From Anthopleura xanthogrammica (taxonomy: Eukaryota; Cnidaria; Anthozoa; Actiniaria; Actiniidae): DNA of 64,000 nucleotides. Shown here piece by piece: positions 11,606 through 21,452 of this stretch (its first letter is position 1; each line of letters opens with the position of its first letter). The position numbers and the translations under genes are program-made. The stretch is taken from positions 6,261,358 through 6,325,357 of the forward strand of contig OZ025214.1 of assembly GCA_964019055.1 (NCBI GenBank), written 5' to 3'. The notes below the pieces were generated by a model that had not been told where the DNA came from, did not search any database, and saw nothing but the letters and a program-made list of their open reading frames with translations.

Positions 11606-13737
11606 ATGACTACGTCTTGGATTTTTCTCTTGGGTAGTTTGCTGCTTTTTGTCCCATGTCTGAACGCTCAAAATCCCGGTAAGCTATCCTGCTCTTAAAC
11701 ATCAACCATCGAAAAGATTGAAATAATATTCTTAAGAACAGTTTAAGAATTTTCAATCAGCCTAAAAATAAAAATTTTGGAAACAGAAAAAAAACAAAAC
11801 TATCAAAACTAATTTTTTAAACTTCGTTATGATTTTTCTATCAAACTCAATACAAGGACGACGCAAAAGTTTTCAAGAAAATCATTTTTAAATTGCAATT
11901 TTTGGAACTGATTTCCGAAAATAAACTTTTAAATATTGTTTTTCATATTTTTGCGGGCTTGTGAAATGAGTCCTTTTTTTAATTCGTTAATTGGTTCGTT
12001 AATAATCGCGGGGTAGTTTGTAAAAAAACTTTGTTACCACTTATCACTTTCTCAACTACAGCAGTGACGCAGCTCAACGAGGTCGAACTGAAAGCATGTG
12101 AAGGTGCCTCTGGTAGCCGCTATATATATACAGTCCATGTATGACCCATGAGCACAGTTTCTAGAAAAGTTTTCGAAATGCGCGGCGACTTTCAAAGGGT
12201 AAAAGTTATTTGAGCTCGATAAATTTGATGCATGAACTCAGTGAACATCCAGAAGTTTAGCTTTTATTAGCGAACAAAGTAATGATTGATTTTGTCAAAA
12301 CCGCGAAATTAAAGTGCCCCGAAATATGCGACTTTCAAAATCGCGAAATTAACATGGTGCGAAAATTTCATGTGATGTATTTAGCCCGCGAAACAAAATT
12401 GGGTCAAGTAAAATAAAATAAATAATAAATAAAATAAATAACAAATGGGAATTAACAGTGGAATCCACAGAGTGGCTCTTCCTCCACTGCATTCCAATTG
12501 GAATTTAGAAGTTGATTTTTGAGGAGGAAGGAAAAACCGGAGAACCCGGAAAAACCCTCGAAGCAAAGGAGAGAACCAACAAACAACTCTACTCACATAC
12601 GACACCAAGCCCAGCGGGGCTCGAACTCGGGTCGCCTTGATGAGAGGGAAGCGCTCTCACCGCTACGCCACCCGTTCTTCCCGGGTGGAAGAAGCTACGA
12701 GACCATCGCCCAAGTTATCGGATGTTAACTGATAACCATAATGCCTTTTTTCGTATTTAGCCGGAGGTAACGTTGGAGGTTGGACCAAGATGTCCATGAT
12801 GCCGGTGTGTTTCGAGGGCCGTAATAATCGCTATGGACACTTTGTTAACATGGGTGAATCTAAACTGGTAGCTGCCATCAAGCTTGTCTACAAGTCAGGG
12901 AACATCAGGTACATCGACAATGATCAATGATGGCTGCATGTAGTCATTCGGTTGGCAAGAGATGGTCGGTTTGGTAGCTGGTTGATTGATAGGTTGGTCG
13001 GTCGGTCAGTCGGTCGGTCGGTTTGGTAGCTGGTTGTTTGATAGGTCGGTCGGCCGGTCAGTCGGTCGGTCGATCGGTTTGGTAGCTGGTTGTTTGATAG
13101 GTCGGTCGGTTTGGTAGCTGGTTAGTTGATAGGTTGGTCGGTCGGTTCATCAGTTCCCTGATTGGTCGGTTCGATAGCTGGTCGGTTAGTGATTGGTTGA
13201 TAGGTTTGTCGGTTAATGAGTCGAAAAAAGCGACGGCCTCAAAGTTCCAAAACCATATATAATAGAATCAATTCATTCTGCAGGACACTGCATGACATTC
13301 TGAAAATTAAAACCTGTGCTTGATGTTCCGAATACTGGTAGTCAAAAGTCCTTCCAACCAATAAACCATCTCATTAACATCTCCATCTCACTCTTATTTT
13401 CAGATGTGTATCTAATGTTGCCTACAACAGCCGTTGGGGTTGCCATCACTACTCATCCTTCGTCAACCACCCCCTTAACGTGGTCATCACAGACCAACAT
13501 GACAACGTCATCTATCCCGCCACGAAATACTTCAAGACCAGTAACCTTTGGTATTATTTACCAGGCACTGACGACCTCTTGTCAAACGAACTGGTCTTTG
13601 TCAACTATGGGACCCCATTCTACCTCGAACAGTATCGGCAGCTCAGAGTCTGGTACGGAGAGGACCTCAAGAACTCGGCGGAAAGCGATAATCAAGGCAG
13701 AGTGTGTGTTGATGTTTATGCTAAGTTTTATGACTAA
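11606..13737 (+). CDS. WYGEDLKN-family small secreted protein, gene D
   Basis: Exons: 11606-11678, 12761-12908, 13404-13737, giving 184 aa. Exon 1 encodes a signal peptide (MTTSWIFLLGSLLLFVPCLNA, cleavage probably before QNP). The domain shows PVCFEGRNNRYGH, AAIKLVYKSGNIRCV, SRWGCHHYSS, PLNVVITDQHDNVIYP, LWYYLP, RVWYGEDLKN and NQGRVCVDVYAKF. It shares intron positions and phases (1, then 2) with gene A, not with B and C. A SINE lies in intron 1 and a GGTCGGT array in intron 2. It is secreted, with two probable disulfides; function is unknown. All junctions are GT-AG and the length equals B and C. Confidence 0.92.
12062..12144 (+). pseudogene. Relic second exon inside gene D intron 1
   Basis: After an acceptor at 12060-12061, a phase-1 frame reads A-VTQLNEVELKACEGASGSRY-IYTVHV and then stops. 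It aligns with exon 2 of gene A (TQLNHFHPVCFEGQGNRYGH) including the Cys and the NRY/SRY. The frame stops where the rest of the domain should follow. It could be a dead duplicated exon or a poison/alternative exon; the correct acceptor phase keeps the second option open. Confidence 0.55.
12406..12690 (-). mobile_element. tRNA-derived SINE in gene D intron 1
   Basis: On the minus strand a tRNA-like head shows an A-box (GGCGTAGCGGTGAGAGCG) and a B-box (GGGTTCGAGCC variant, here GAGTTCGAGCC). A body follows with CTTCGAGGGTTTTTCCGGG and CCACTCTGTGGATTCCACTG, then a TTTATT-rich tail. The same body recurs in at least five other places in this window. Confidence 0.82.
12945..13215 (+). repeat. GGTCGGT/GGTAGCTGGTTG tandem repeats, gene D intron 2
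   Basis: Short GGTCGGTC units are interleaved with longer TTTGGTAGCTGGTTGTTTGATA units, repeated about four times. Confidence 0.85.
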
Positions 13738-13754
13738 TCAACTGAATTCAAATC

Positions 13755-13760
13755 AATAAA
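13755..13760 (+). promoter_or_regulatory. Polyadenylation signal of gene D
   Basis: AATAAA 17 bases after the stop codon, implying a very short 3' UTR. Confidence 0.55.
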
Positions 13761-13962
13761 GGTTATGCTAATGAATAGCTGAAATATCAAAGAATGATTC
13801 ATTTATTTCGATAAGTTAAAAACATTAATTATAAATCCTTAAAATAACATTAGAAAATTAATTTTCACTTTAAAATTAAAAAATAATAACTATAGTGATT
13901 TTAAGAAAGCGCATTCCGCACGAGCTACATTATCAATTTCAAATTTAGTTCGAACTTAGAAT

Positions 13963-15555
13963 TTAAGAGGGGATGTCAGCAAAAATCGAACATACGCCGG
14001 CAACAGTCAAAAATTCGATTTCGCTCATATTTTGGTATTAGGTAGGCCTATATGCGAGATATATCATGGGATGTTTCATTTGTCGAAATATGGCTTCATT
14101 TTCGAGAAAAACGAGAAAAACGAATTTGTCAATAATTGACCCTTTGAGAGAGCCAAAATATACTGCAACTTCGGGGGGCTCGCGTGCCTTTGCAAAAATA
14201 TCTACATGTTTAATTCTTAAACAACTGTTTTATATGATGTTTTAACTTTAAAAAGCTGAAATTTCATTGTCTTCCAATAAATTCATAACGGTGAAAAAAA
14301 TTTATTTACCAGGGTACTTTGACGCCTTGTGAAAAGTAACGAATTTTCAAAAAATGTTTTCACCGTGTGCTAAATAAAATAAAAGACCGATATTAAGAAA
14401 ATAAAAAGTCGAAATAATATTCTAACCGTGACTAAAAGTTTTTTTTGGGGTTTTTATTCTGCGACGAGAAATAAAAATTTAAAGTTGGAGAAATTTGTTA
14501 TACTTGGCGAGACTTTTAATGTTGACTGTTTTAAAATTTATCTAACAGCCCGTGGTAAACACATTTTTTCTTTTTATTTCTTTCTTCTTAAAGCGTATAG
14601 GTTCATAATTACTGTCCGTAAAAATCCTTGTTGGTCCAGTAAAGCCTACTTCTATAAAAGCTGAAACGTAGAAGGATATTTCCAGTAGATTTTCCCTTTA
14701 ATAAATGCGAACGTGACATGTACATTCGTGACTCGGCGTTATCAAAGGCCACACCTAATTCTTTGTAGAATGCCGCGTCTCCCGACTCCTTGGTCACACT
14801 TATGGTCACGCAACAGCTATTTGTAAAAGAACCCGCTTCGACTCTTATCTAGAAAAATTGCATCTTTCTTAGAGCTAATTTCAATTGTATTAATCCACAC
14901 CATGTATTGTTACTGCAGTAGCTTGAGGTGGTACTTTGCTATCTTACGATATTTTGTTCTTTTAGGTAATTTTTAAATTCATTTGATTGAGTGCACCGGC
15001 CGCCGTTCTTTGAAATTTCTCCAACTTTAAATTTTTATTTCTCGTCGCAGAATAAAAACCCCCAAAAAAGCTTTTAGTCACGGTTAGAATATTATTTCGA
15101 CTTTTTATTTTCTTAATATTGGTCTTTTATTTTATTTAGCACACGGTGAAAACATTTTTTGAAAATTCGTTACTTTTCACAAGGCGTCAAAGTACCCTGG
15201 TAAATAAATTTTTTTCACCGTTATAAATTTATTGGAAGACAATGAAATTTCAGCTTTTTAAAGTTAAAACATCATATAAAACAGTTGTTTAAGAATTAAA
15301 CATGTAGATATTTTTGCAAAGGCACGCGAGCCCCCCGAAGTTGCAGTATATTTTGGCTCTCTCAAAGGGTCAATTATTGACAAATTCGTTTTTCTCGTTT
15401 TTCTCGGAAATGAAGCCATATTTCGATAAATGAAACATACCATGATATATCTCGCATAAAGGCCTACCTAATACCAAAATATGAGCGAAATCGAATTTTT
15501 GACTGTTGCCGGCAAATTTTGATTTTGTTCGATTTTTGCTGACATCTTCTCTTAA
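13963..15555. mobile_element. 1.6-kb palindromic (foldback) element
   Basis: The left arm 13963-14496 is the inverted copy of the right arm 15013-15555 with few differences. The 516-base centre (14497-15012) is unique. Both outer ends read TTAAGAG..GATGTCAGCAAAAATCGAAC into the element, so a TTAA lies at each boundary (13963-13966 and 15552-15555). That could be a TTAA target duplication as in piggyBac-like transposons, or part of the terminal repeat. No transposase frame is present, so it would be non-autonomous. Confidence 0.8.
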
Positions 15556-15768
15556 TGCTTTTTGAATTAATGCCATTAAGTCATTTTCTTGAGCATTATT
15601 TCCTTCTCAACTCGAACCGCTTACCTCGTAAGTCCCACAACCTTCTTGTTTGCAATTTCAAAAATATAATTCATAACTGACCTCTGATTAAAATTTATGA
15701 ACGAATAGAGAATTGAGTTAAATGACTATTCCTTAAAAATAGATTTGCTTGCTCCAAATTAAACCAAA

Positions 15769-18653
15769 TTAAGAAAAGGACTTGGCTGCTTCAACCATGT
15801 TTTTCAGTTTTTGTACAGCAAGTTGTGTTGGTAGGAATCCTAAGCCACAGTCGGGTGCGATCACCAACCGGTCAGCGGGTACTACTGTTAGTACTTGCGC
15901 TATACGTTCTTTGATCTCTTGGACGGTTTCCAGTTTACTACTGGCTATTTTAAAAACTCCAAGGACAATCTGAAAACAAATTATCAAGTAAATCATCATC
16001 GTTATCGTCACCAACATCATCATCCATTGTCATCGCCGTCATTGTCACCACCACCACCATCATCATCGATCATCATCATCCACTGTCATCGCCATCATCA
16101 TCATAACCATCGTCATCAATCATCATCATCATCGTCACCACCACACCACCATCATCGTCATCCATGATCATCATCCATTGTCATCGCCATCATCGTCACC
16201 ACCACCACCATCATCATCGATCATCATCATCCATTGTCATCGCCATCATCATCCATCATTTTCATCGCCATCACGTCACTAATCATCATCATAATTATCC
16301 ATGTTATCATAATATAATGATTAGGATTGAAAATGCAATTTCCTAACACTCAGTTCACGCACCTTAGATTTCTTGAAGTGCTTGAATAATTCTAAATCAT
16401 TATAACGATGTGCATCTTCTATCGAAATGTGATCAAAACCAGCTTGATCAAGTTTGTCAGCCATCTCCAAGTAACTACTAGGATCTGCTTTAGGGTAATC
16501 CTCGCAGTCCTGTCACAAAATAAAACATTGTTTCAGCTTGGGGTAGCATGGTGGCGTACGCTGCTAACGCGTCGCCTTTCACCACTGTGGTTTCAAAGGC
16601 TTGAGTCACTGGTTCGAGCCCGACGGTCGCCATATGTGCATTGAGTTTGTTTGGTGTGTTGTTCTCTCCTGTGCCACGAGGGTTTTCTCCGGGTTCACCG
16701 GTTTCCTCCCTTCGTAAAAATCAACATGTGAATGAGCGTTGTGTGCATAGAATACTGAATGTAGTGGTAGTGTGTGTGAGTGAAGTGTCCCCAAATAGTG
16801 CGGAAGTGCTAGAACGACTAGACACTTAAATAAAGAGATTTATCTATTAACTTGAATTCCACACACATCACAATAAAAGAGTGTTCTGCTAATCCCTAAG
16901 TACTTTGTAACTGCACAAAGCACAGCAAGCAAGTTTTCTATCTTTTATAAAAAACAAATTATAATAGCCGTAATCTTTATTTCTTCGTTGACAACGGGAG
17001 ATCTGGAATGGTCGATCTGAGACCAATAGGAATTGGTGTGTGTCAACAAAAATTAGCAATTGAACCACAGTTAACAGTGGAGGGAAAAAATGCTAAAACT
17101 GGCTTAATCCGAATTCTAACCAGGCAGGGCGATAGAGGTATAACTTCTCAAAGGTCAGCTAAGATTTCTTTACTTTATTTCACATTTTGACGATTTTATT
17201 GAGGTTTTTTTATAGTAATATGACCAGCTTGGGCTACCTGTGATTCAACCCATTCAAGCGCGTGATTGCAACTATGTATTTGCAATATTTATGAATAAGC
17301 ATTCAGCCTACCACAATTCCTATAGGTCTCAGATCGACCATTTCAGATCTCCGATTATCAATGTTAATAGCCAAATCTCGATATTCTGGTTAAGTGATCA
17401 CGCACAAAGCAATTCAACACGAGGCTCCGGAAACAAAAGAATATATTATCAGGATTACTCCATTGTTTCCCCGGAGCCTGGTCTTGAATTGCTTTGTGCG
17501 TTATCACTCAATCAGAATATCGAAAGTGGACTGTTGAAATAAGTGTATACATACAAGGCATAAAGGATATCCACAGCATAGGTGCACACATTTGTTAACA
17601 GTACTGGGGACCCCTTCAAAGCAGGCTGACAAGTGGTCTATTCCATATTCTAGGGCTTTTTCTGGAAAACGAACCAACACTGGTTCATCAACCTGGAATT
17701 TAATTTGAACATTAGGTGATCGGGTTATCAAAAATATACCTAAATGATTTTCTCCTTCAAGGACAGAAATATTGAAAATTTTCTCCTCAGCTCCTCCCCT
17801 GTTAGGGGGAGCCGTAATAAACATGATAAAATAATAACCTTTTCTACAAGACTGGAATCTGAATTAGTCTTGACTTTACAATGTCTAATCCGCATTGTTT
17901 CCTGTAACAATGCGTGATCGTAACCGTGACAATAATGATCTGCGTGACGCGTGACGCAAAAACCTTTCAAATGCTCCTTTTTCAATCTTAAATTTTCCTG
18001 TTTCGTCTTCATATTTTTAAAGCGATTTTTGAGGGGAAATATTGATATAAAGAAAAGGTCGTACCTACCTGAATATACTGACAACCTGCGGCCGCCAGGG
18101 CTCGTATTTCTCTGTTAATAATCTTGACTAAAACACCACTCAGTTCACGATCGTTGTTGTAGTACCTATCGCAGACTGAATTTATAATAGTCATTGGACC
18201 GGGGATCGTAATCTTCACTGGCCGTCCTGCAATCTTTTGGGACTCTTTCCACTCCACGTGAATCCAAGGTTCCTTGTCCATTGCTTCAATTTCTGCAACA
18301 ATGGTCGGAAGGTCGGCTACCCAAGCTCCATTACGAGAGCTCTTCTCCGTCAGTTTTAAAAAATCAATTCCCTTAATCCTACGGCAAAAATAATGCACGT
18401 AGTTCTCTCTGGCCATTTCACCATCTGTAACAACATCGATTTCTATTTCTTCCTGAAGCTTTAAAACTTCTGTAGTTGCTTTCTTCAAAGTATTTTGAAA
18501 TTTTTCTTGGGTTTCGTTACTTAGAGAATTCAGTTCCGAAATCTCGTTGTACTGCTGTATGTACTTGCCATTGTGAGTCGTCCGAAACCAGTCTGGTATT
18601 TCGAGGTATTCTGGTTTGGGGAAGCTACCAATTACTGTAGTTAACAGAGGCAT
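15769..18653 (-). CDS. Core (C-terminal type) cobalamin-independent methionine synthase-like protein
   Basis: Minus-strand exons: 18069-18653, 17555-17692, 16363-16509, 15769-15969; all junctions are phase 0 and the product is 356 aa. The fold is the MetE C-terminal/UROD-like barrel: VIGSFPKP at the N-terminus, VVTDGEMAREN, VDEPVL, VHLCCGYP, HISIEDAHRYND, VIAPDCGLGFLP. The zinc and homocysteine-site residues of the family are all present: His and Cys in HLC, Glu in IED, Cys in PDCG. The long N-terminal half of bacterial or plant MetE is absent, as in archaeal-type core MetE. It is expected to be a cytosolic methyltransferase acting on homocysteine or a related thiol; the methyl donor is not clear from sequence. 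Introns show it is a genuine nuclear gene, and an ancient bacterial origin is plausible. Confidence 0.88.
16005..16290 (+). repeat. (CATCAT/CACCAC)n array, MetE-like intron 3
   Basis: Degenerate trinucleotide array of CATCAT with a recurring TCATCATCCATTGTCATCGCC segment. His-rich frames across it are not genes. Confidence 0.85.
16539..16850 (+). mobile_element. tRNA-derived SINE in MetE-like intron 2
   Basis: The head contains TAGCATGGTGGCGTACGC and a B-box GGTTCGAGCCC. The body has TGGTGTGTTGTTCTCTCCTG and GGGTTTTCTCCGGGTTCACC, and the 3' end is AAATAAAGAGATTTATCTATT. Its tRNA head differs from the 12.4-kb SINE although the body is related, so this is a second subfamily. Confidence 0.7.
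16993..17357. mobile_element. Hairpin MITE in MetE-like intron 2
   Basis: GGTCGATCTGAGACC..AGGAATTG (about 17010-17037) pairs with CAATTCCTATAGGTCTCAGA and following bases at 17308-17357. The arms are about 45 bases and the loop carries no gene. Confidence 0.65.
17376..17523. mobile_element. Hairpin MITE in MetE-like intron 2
   Basis: Near-perfect arms: TCACGCACAAAGCAATTCAA and CGAGGCTCCGGAAACA on the left, their complements at 17466-17523 on the right. The loop is short. Confidence 0.7.
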
Positions 18654-18829
18654 GGGGGATTCAGTGCCTTAAGAGATTTTAATAACGAACTGGCTTCGAG
18701 TCTATAAAGGCCATAAAGAACCACGAAATTGATACCGGCTGCGAAGGAGACTAACCAATCAATATTAGGCCTTTCCGGAATTCATGAGGGGACTGGGGCC
18801 GAGTGAAATATTAATCTAAGTAAGAAATG

Positions 18830-20545
18830 GTAAGTACTTCATGTATGCCTACCTGAAATGTCCTGGTATTATCCTATGTTTCTCTTGCTTTCTACCGTGT
18901 TCCCTATGATTCCCCTGTGTTCCCCTGTGTTTCCCTGTGTTTCCCTGTGTTTCCCTGTGTTTCCCTGTGTTTCCCTGTGTTTCCCTGTGTTTCCCTGTGT
19001 TTCCCTGTGATCCCCTGTGATCCCATGTGTTTCCCTGTGATCCCCTGTATTCCCCTGTGTTCCCCTGTATTCCCCTGTGTTCCCCTGTGTTCCCCTGTAT
19101 TCCCCTGTGATCCCCTGTATGCCCCTGTATTCCCCCGTGTTCCCCCGTATTCCCCTGTGATCCCCTGTATTCCCCCGTGTTCCCCTGTATTCCCCCGTGT
19201 TCCCCTGTATTCCCCTGTGTTCCCCTGTGATCCCCTGTATTCCCCCGTGTTCCCCTGTATTCCCCTGTGATCCCCTGTATTCCCCCGTGTTCCCTGTATT
19301 CCCCCGTGTTCCCCTGTATTCCCCGGTATTCCCCTGTGTTCCCCTGTGATCCCATGTATTCCCCCGTGTTCCCCTGTATTCCCCTGTATTCCCCTGTGAT
19401 CCCCTGTATTCCCCTCTGATCCCCTGTATTCCCCTGTGATCCCCTGTGTTTCCCTGTGTTCCCCTGTTTTCCCATGTGTTCACCTGTGATCCCCTGTGAT
19501 CCTCTGTGTTCACCTGTGTTTTATTTCTATTTATATTATTTTGATCCTTAATTTACGAGGTAACATAATTAACCTCTCAGTTATCTAACTTAACTTGTTT
19601 TTTAGTTCTCCCTGAGAGCTATTTAGTCCTGATTAGTATTCTATACTTCATGGTGTGTTTAATGCAAGCAATCTACCATTTCATGTATTAATAAAATTAC
19701 AAAATGGAGAGGAATGAGGGCAGCAGGTGAATAGTTGAAAACAGGTAAACACCGTTAAACACAGGGGACCCCAGTTGAACACCGGTGAACAGGTGGTCCT
19801 CTCCTATTTTTGCTTCTGATCAATGACTCTCCACATTGTTTCTCTAAGTACAATAGTACTATCTTTGCAATTCAGACAATCAACTTAGGATAGAAGCAGA
19901 ATACTTAAAACGTCTAAAGCCCATATTTGCGCGAGCTTTAGGAACAAGAAGTTGCCGTTTGTTCGTCTTAGATTGCGAATAAAAGAGAAAGAAGCTTTGG
20001 GTATAAGAGGTGCATGGGGGTTGAGTACCATGTTGAAAAGAAGGAGAATTTTTCTCTTAGTAATAACATCAAAGATAGGGATCCAGTTTAGCTTCTGGAA
20101 GAGTGGAACAAAAGGAGTTTAATTAATATGTTACCTCGTAAATTAAGGATCAAAATAATATAAATAGAAATAAAACACAGGGGAATACAGGGGATCACAG
20201 GGGAATACAGGGGAATACAGGGGATCACAGGGGAATACAGGGGATCACAGGGGAATACAGGGGAACACGGGGGAATACAGGGGATCACAGGGGAACACAG
20301 GGGAATACAGGGGAACACGGGGGAATACAGGGAAACACAGGGGATCACAGGGAAACACATGGGATCACAGGGGATCACAGGGGATCACAGGGAAACACAG
20401 GGAAACACAGGGAAACACAGGGAAACACAGGGAAACACAGGGAAACACAGGGGAACACAGGGGAATCATAGGGAACACGGTAGAAAGCAAGAGAAACATA
20501 GGATAATACCAGGACATTTCAGGTAGGCATACATGAAGTACTTAC
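18830..20545. mobile_element. Foldback-like element with minisatellite arms
   Basis: The ends GTAAGTACTTCATGTATGCC (left) and its complement (right, ending 20545) bound two inverted arms. The left arm runs to about 19572 and the right arm from about 20120. Both arms contain a 10-base CCCCTGTGTT/CCCCTGTATT/CCCCTGTGAT minisatellite, about 60 units on the left and about 30 inverted units on the right. An identical unique segment at the inner ends (TAAATTAAGGATCAAAATAA) completes each arm. A direct repeat GTAAGAAATG lies at 18820-18829 and 20554-20563, a possible target duplication with 8 extra bases on the right. There is no coding capacity. Drosophila Foldback elements have this kind of structure. 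Confidence 0.8.
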
Positions 20546-20563
20546 CTAAGAAGGTAAGAAATG

Positions 20564-21452
20564 ATCCCCATCACAAAAACGATCATACTATATTAGTATT
20601 ATTACCGAATTTGAGCATGTTTGGATGAATACTTACTGAGTGGCAAGCTTTTAAAAGTTGCAAAAATAAGAGAGAATGTATGGGGCTTGAGGACAGCGTC
20701 CAGAAAAAAACAAAAATTCTCTCTTATTTTTACGATTTGTTTAAAGGTTGTAAATCAGTCAGTATTTGCCCAAACATTGGTAAAAAAAAACCATAAAAAC
20801 AATAGTTTGTAAGGAAGGCGAACAGTATCAGTTTCGCGAGACTGATATCTTATTTTTCTTGCCTTGTTTGTTTGGAACAAACTGACAGTACTTTTAATTA
20901 AAAATGATAATGGAGATTACACCATATAATTTACGTGAATACCCGACATGTTCGCAATTTTATTTAGTTACTTTTTTCGTAGGGGAATTGGGGGGGGGGG
21001 GGGCAATCTGGAGGGTCTGAGGAATGCCTCAACCTCCTTGAAAATTGAAAATTTTTACATCGAGTCTCTTGGAAATGCGATTTCCAGTGCCTCGGATTTT
21101 TTCATATCTACATTTAAGCCCGACGTAACTAATTGATAAAAATTAATTGTTTATCAATTATTATCAACTGTTTATCAATTATTATTGATTGTTTATCAAT
21201 TATTATCAACTGTTTACCAATTATTATTAATTGCACTCACTAAACTTTTGACTATCAGTTGTTATCAATTGTTGATACCAATTGATAATCAGTTAGTAAA
21301 TTGATATCAATTATTATCAATTGATGCTAATTATAAGTTTTATCAAAGCTTTAGGAAACTCATAACAGAAAATCCCCCTCCTACTGCCCCTGTGGTATTG
21401 TTCATACATACAGTATATCAACACACTGGGACATCAAGAGGGCTATAGGTGC
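20564..21452. other. Intergenic region between foldback element and KCTD9, no gene seen
   Basis: AT-rich. It includes a poly-G run near 20990 and an array of TTGTTTATCAATTATTATCAAC units at about 21130-21330. No supportable coding frame. Confidence 0.5.
21130..21330 (+). repeat. ATCAATTATT-rich degenerate tandem repeat
   Basis: Units of about 22-44 bases built from TTGTTTATCAATTATTATCAAC. Many are self-complementary because ATTGATAA and TTATCAAT alternate. Confidence 0.7.

Noticed and set aside
12590..12682. Possible functional tRNA gene on the minus strand
   Set aside because: A and B boxes are present, but the sequence continues into a SINE body with an AT-rich tail and does not close a proper acceptor stem.
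15370..15576. Short minus-strand frame, also seen inverted at 14 kb
   Set aside because: It lies in the palindrome arm and resembles no protein.
18849..19513. Two overlapping frames of more than 200 codons rich in Gly, Asn and Thr
   Set aside because: They are the CCCCTGTRTT minisatellite in the foldback arm, open because of composition only.
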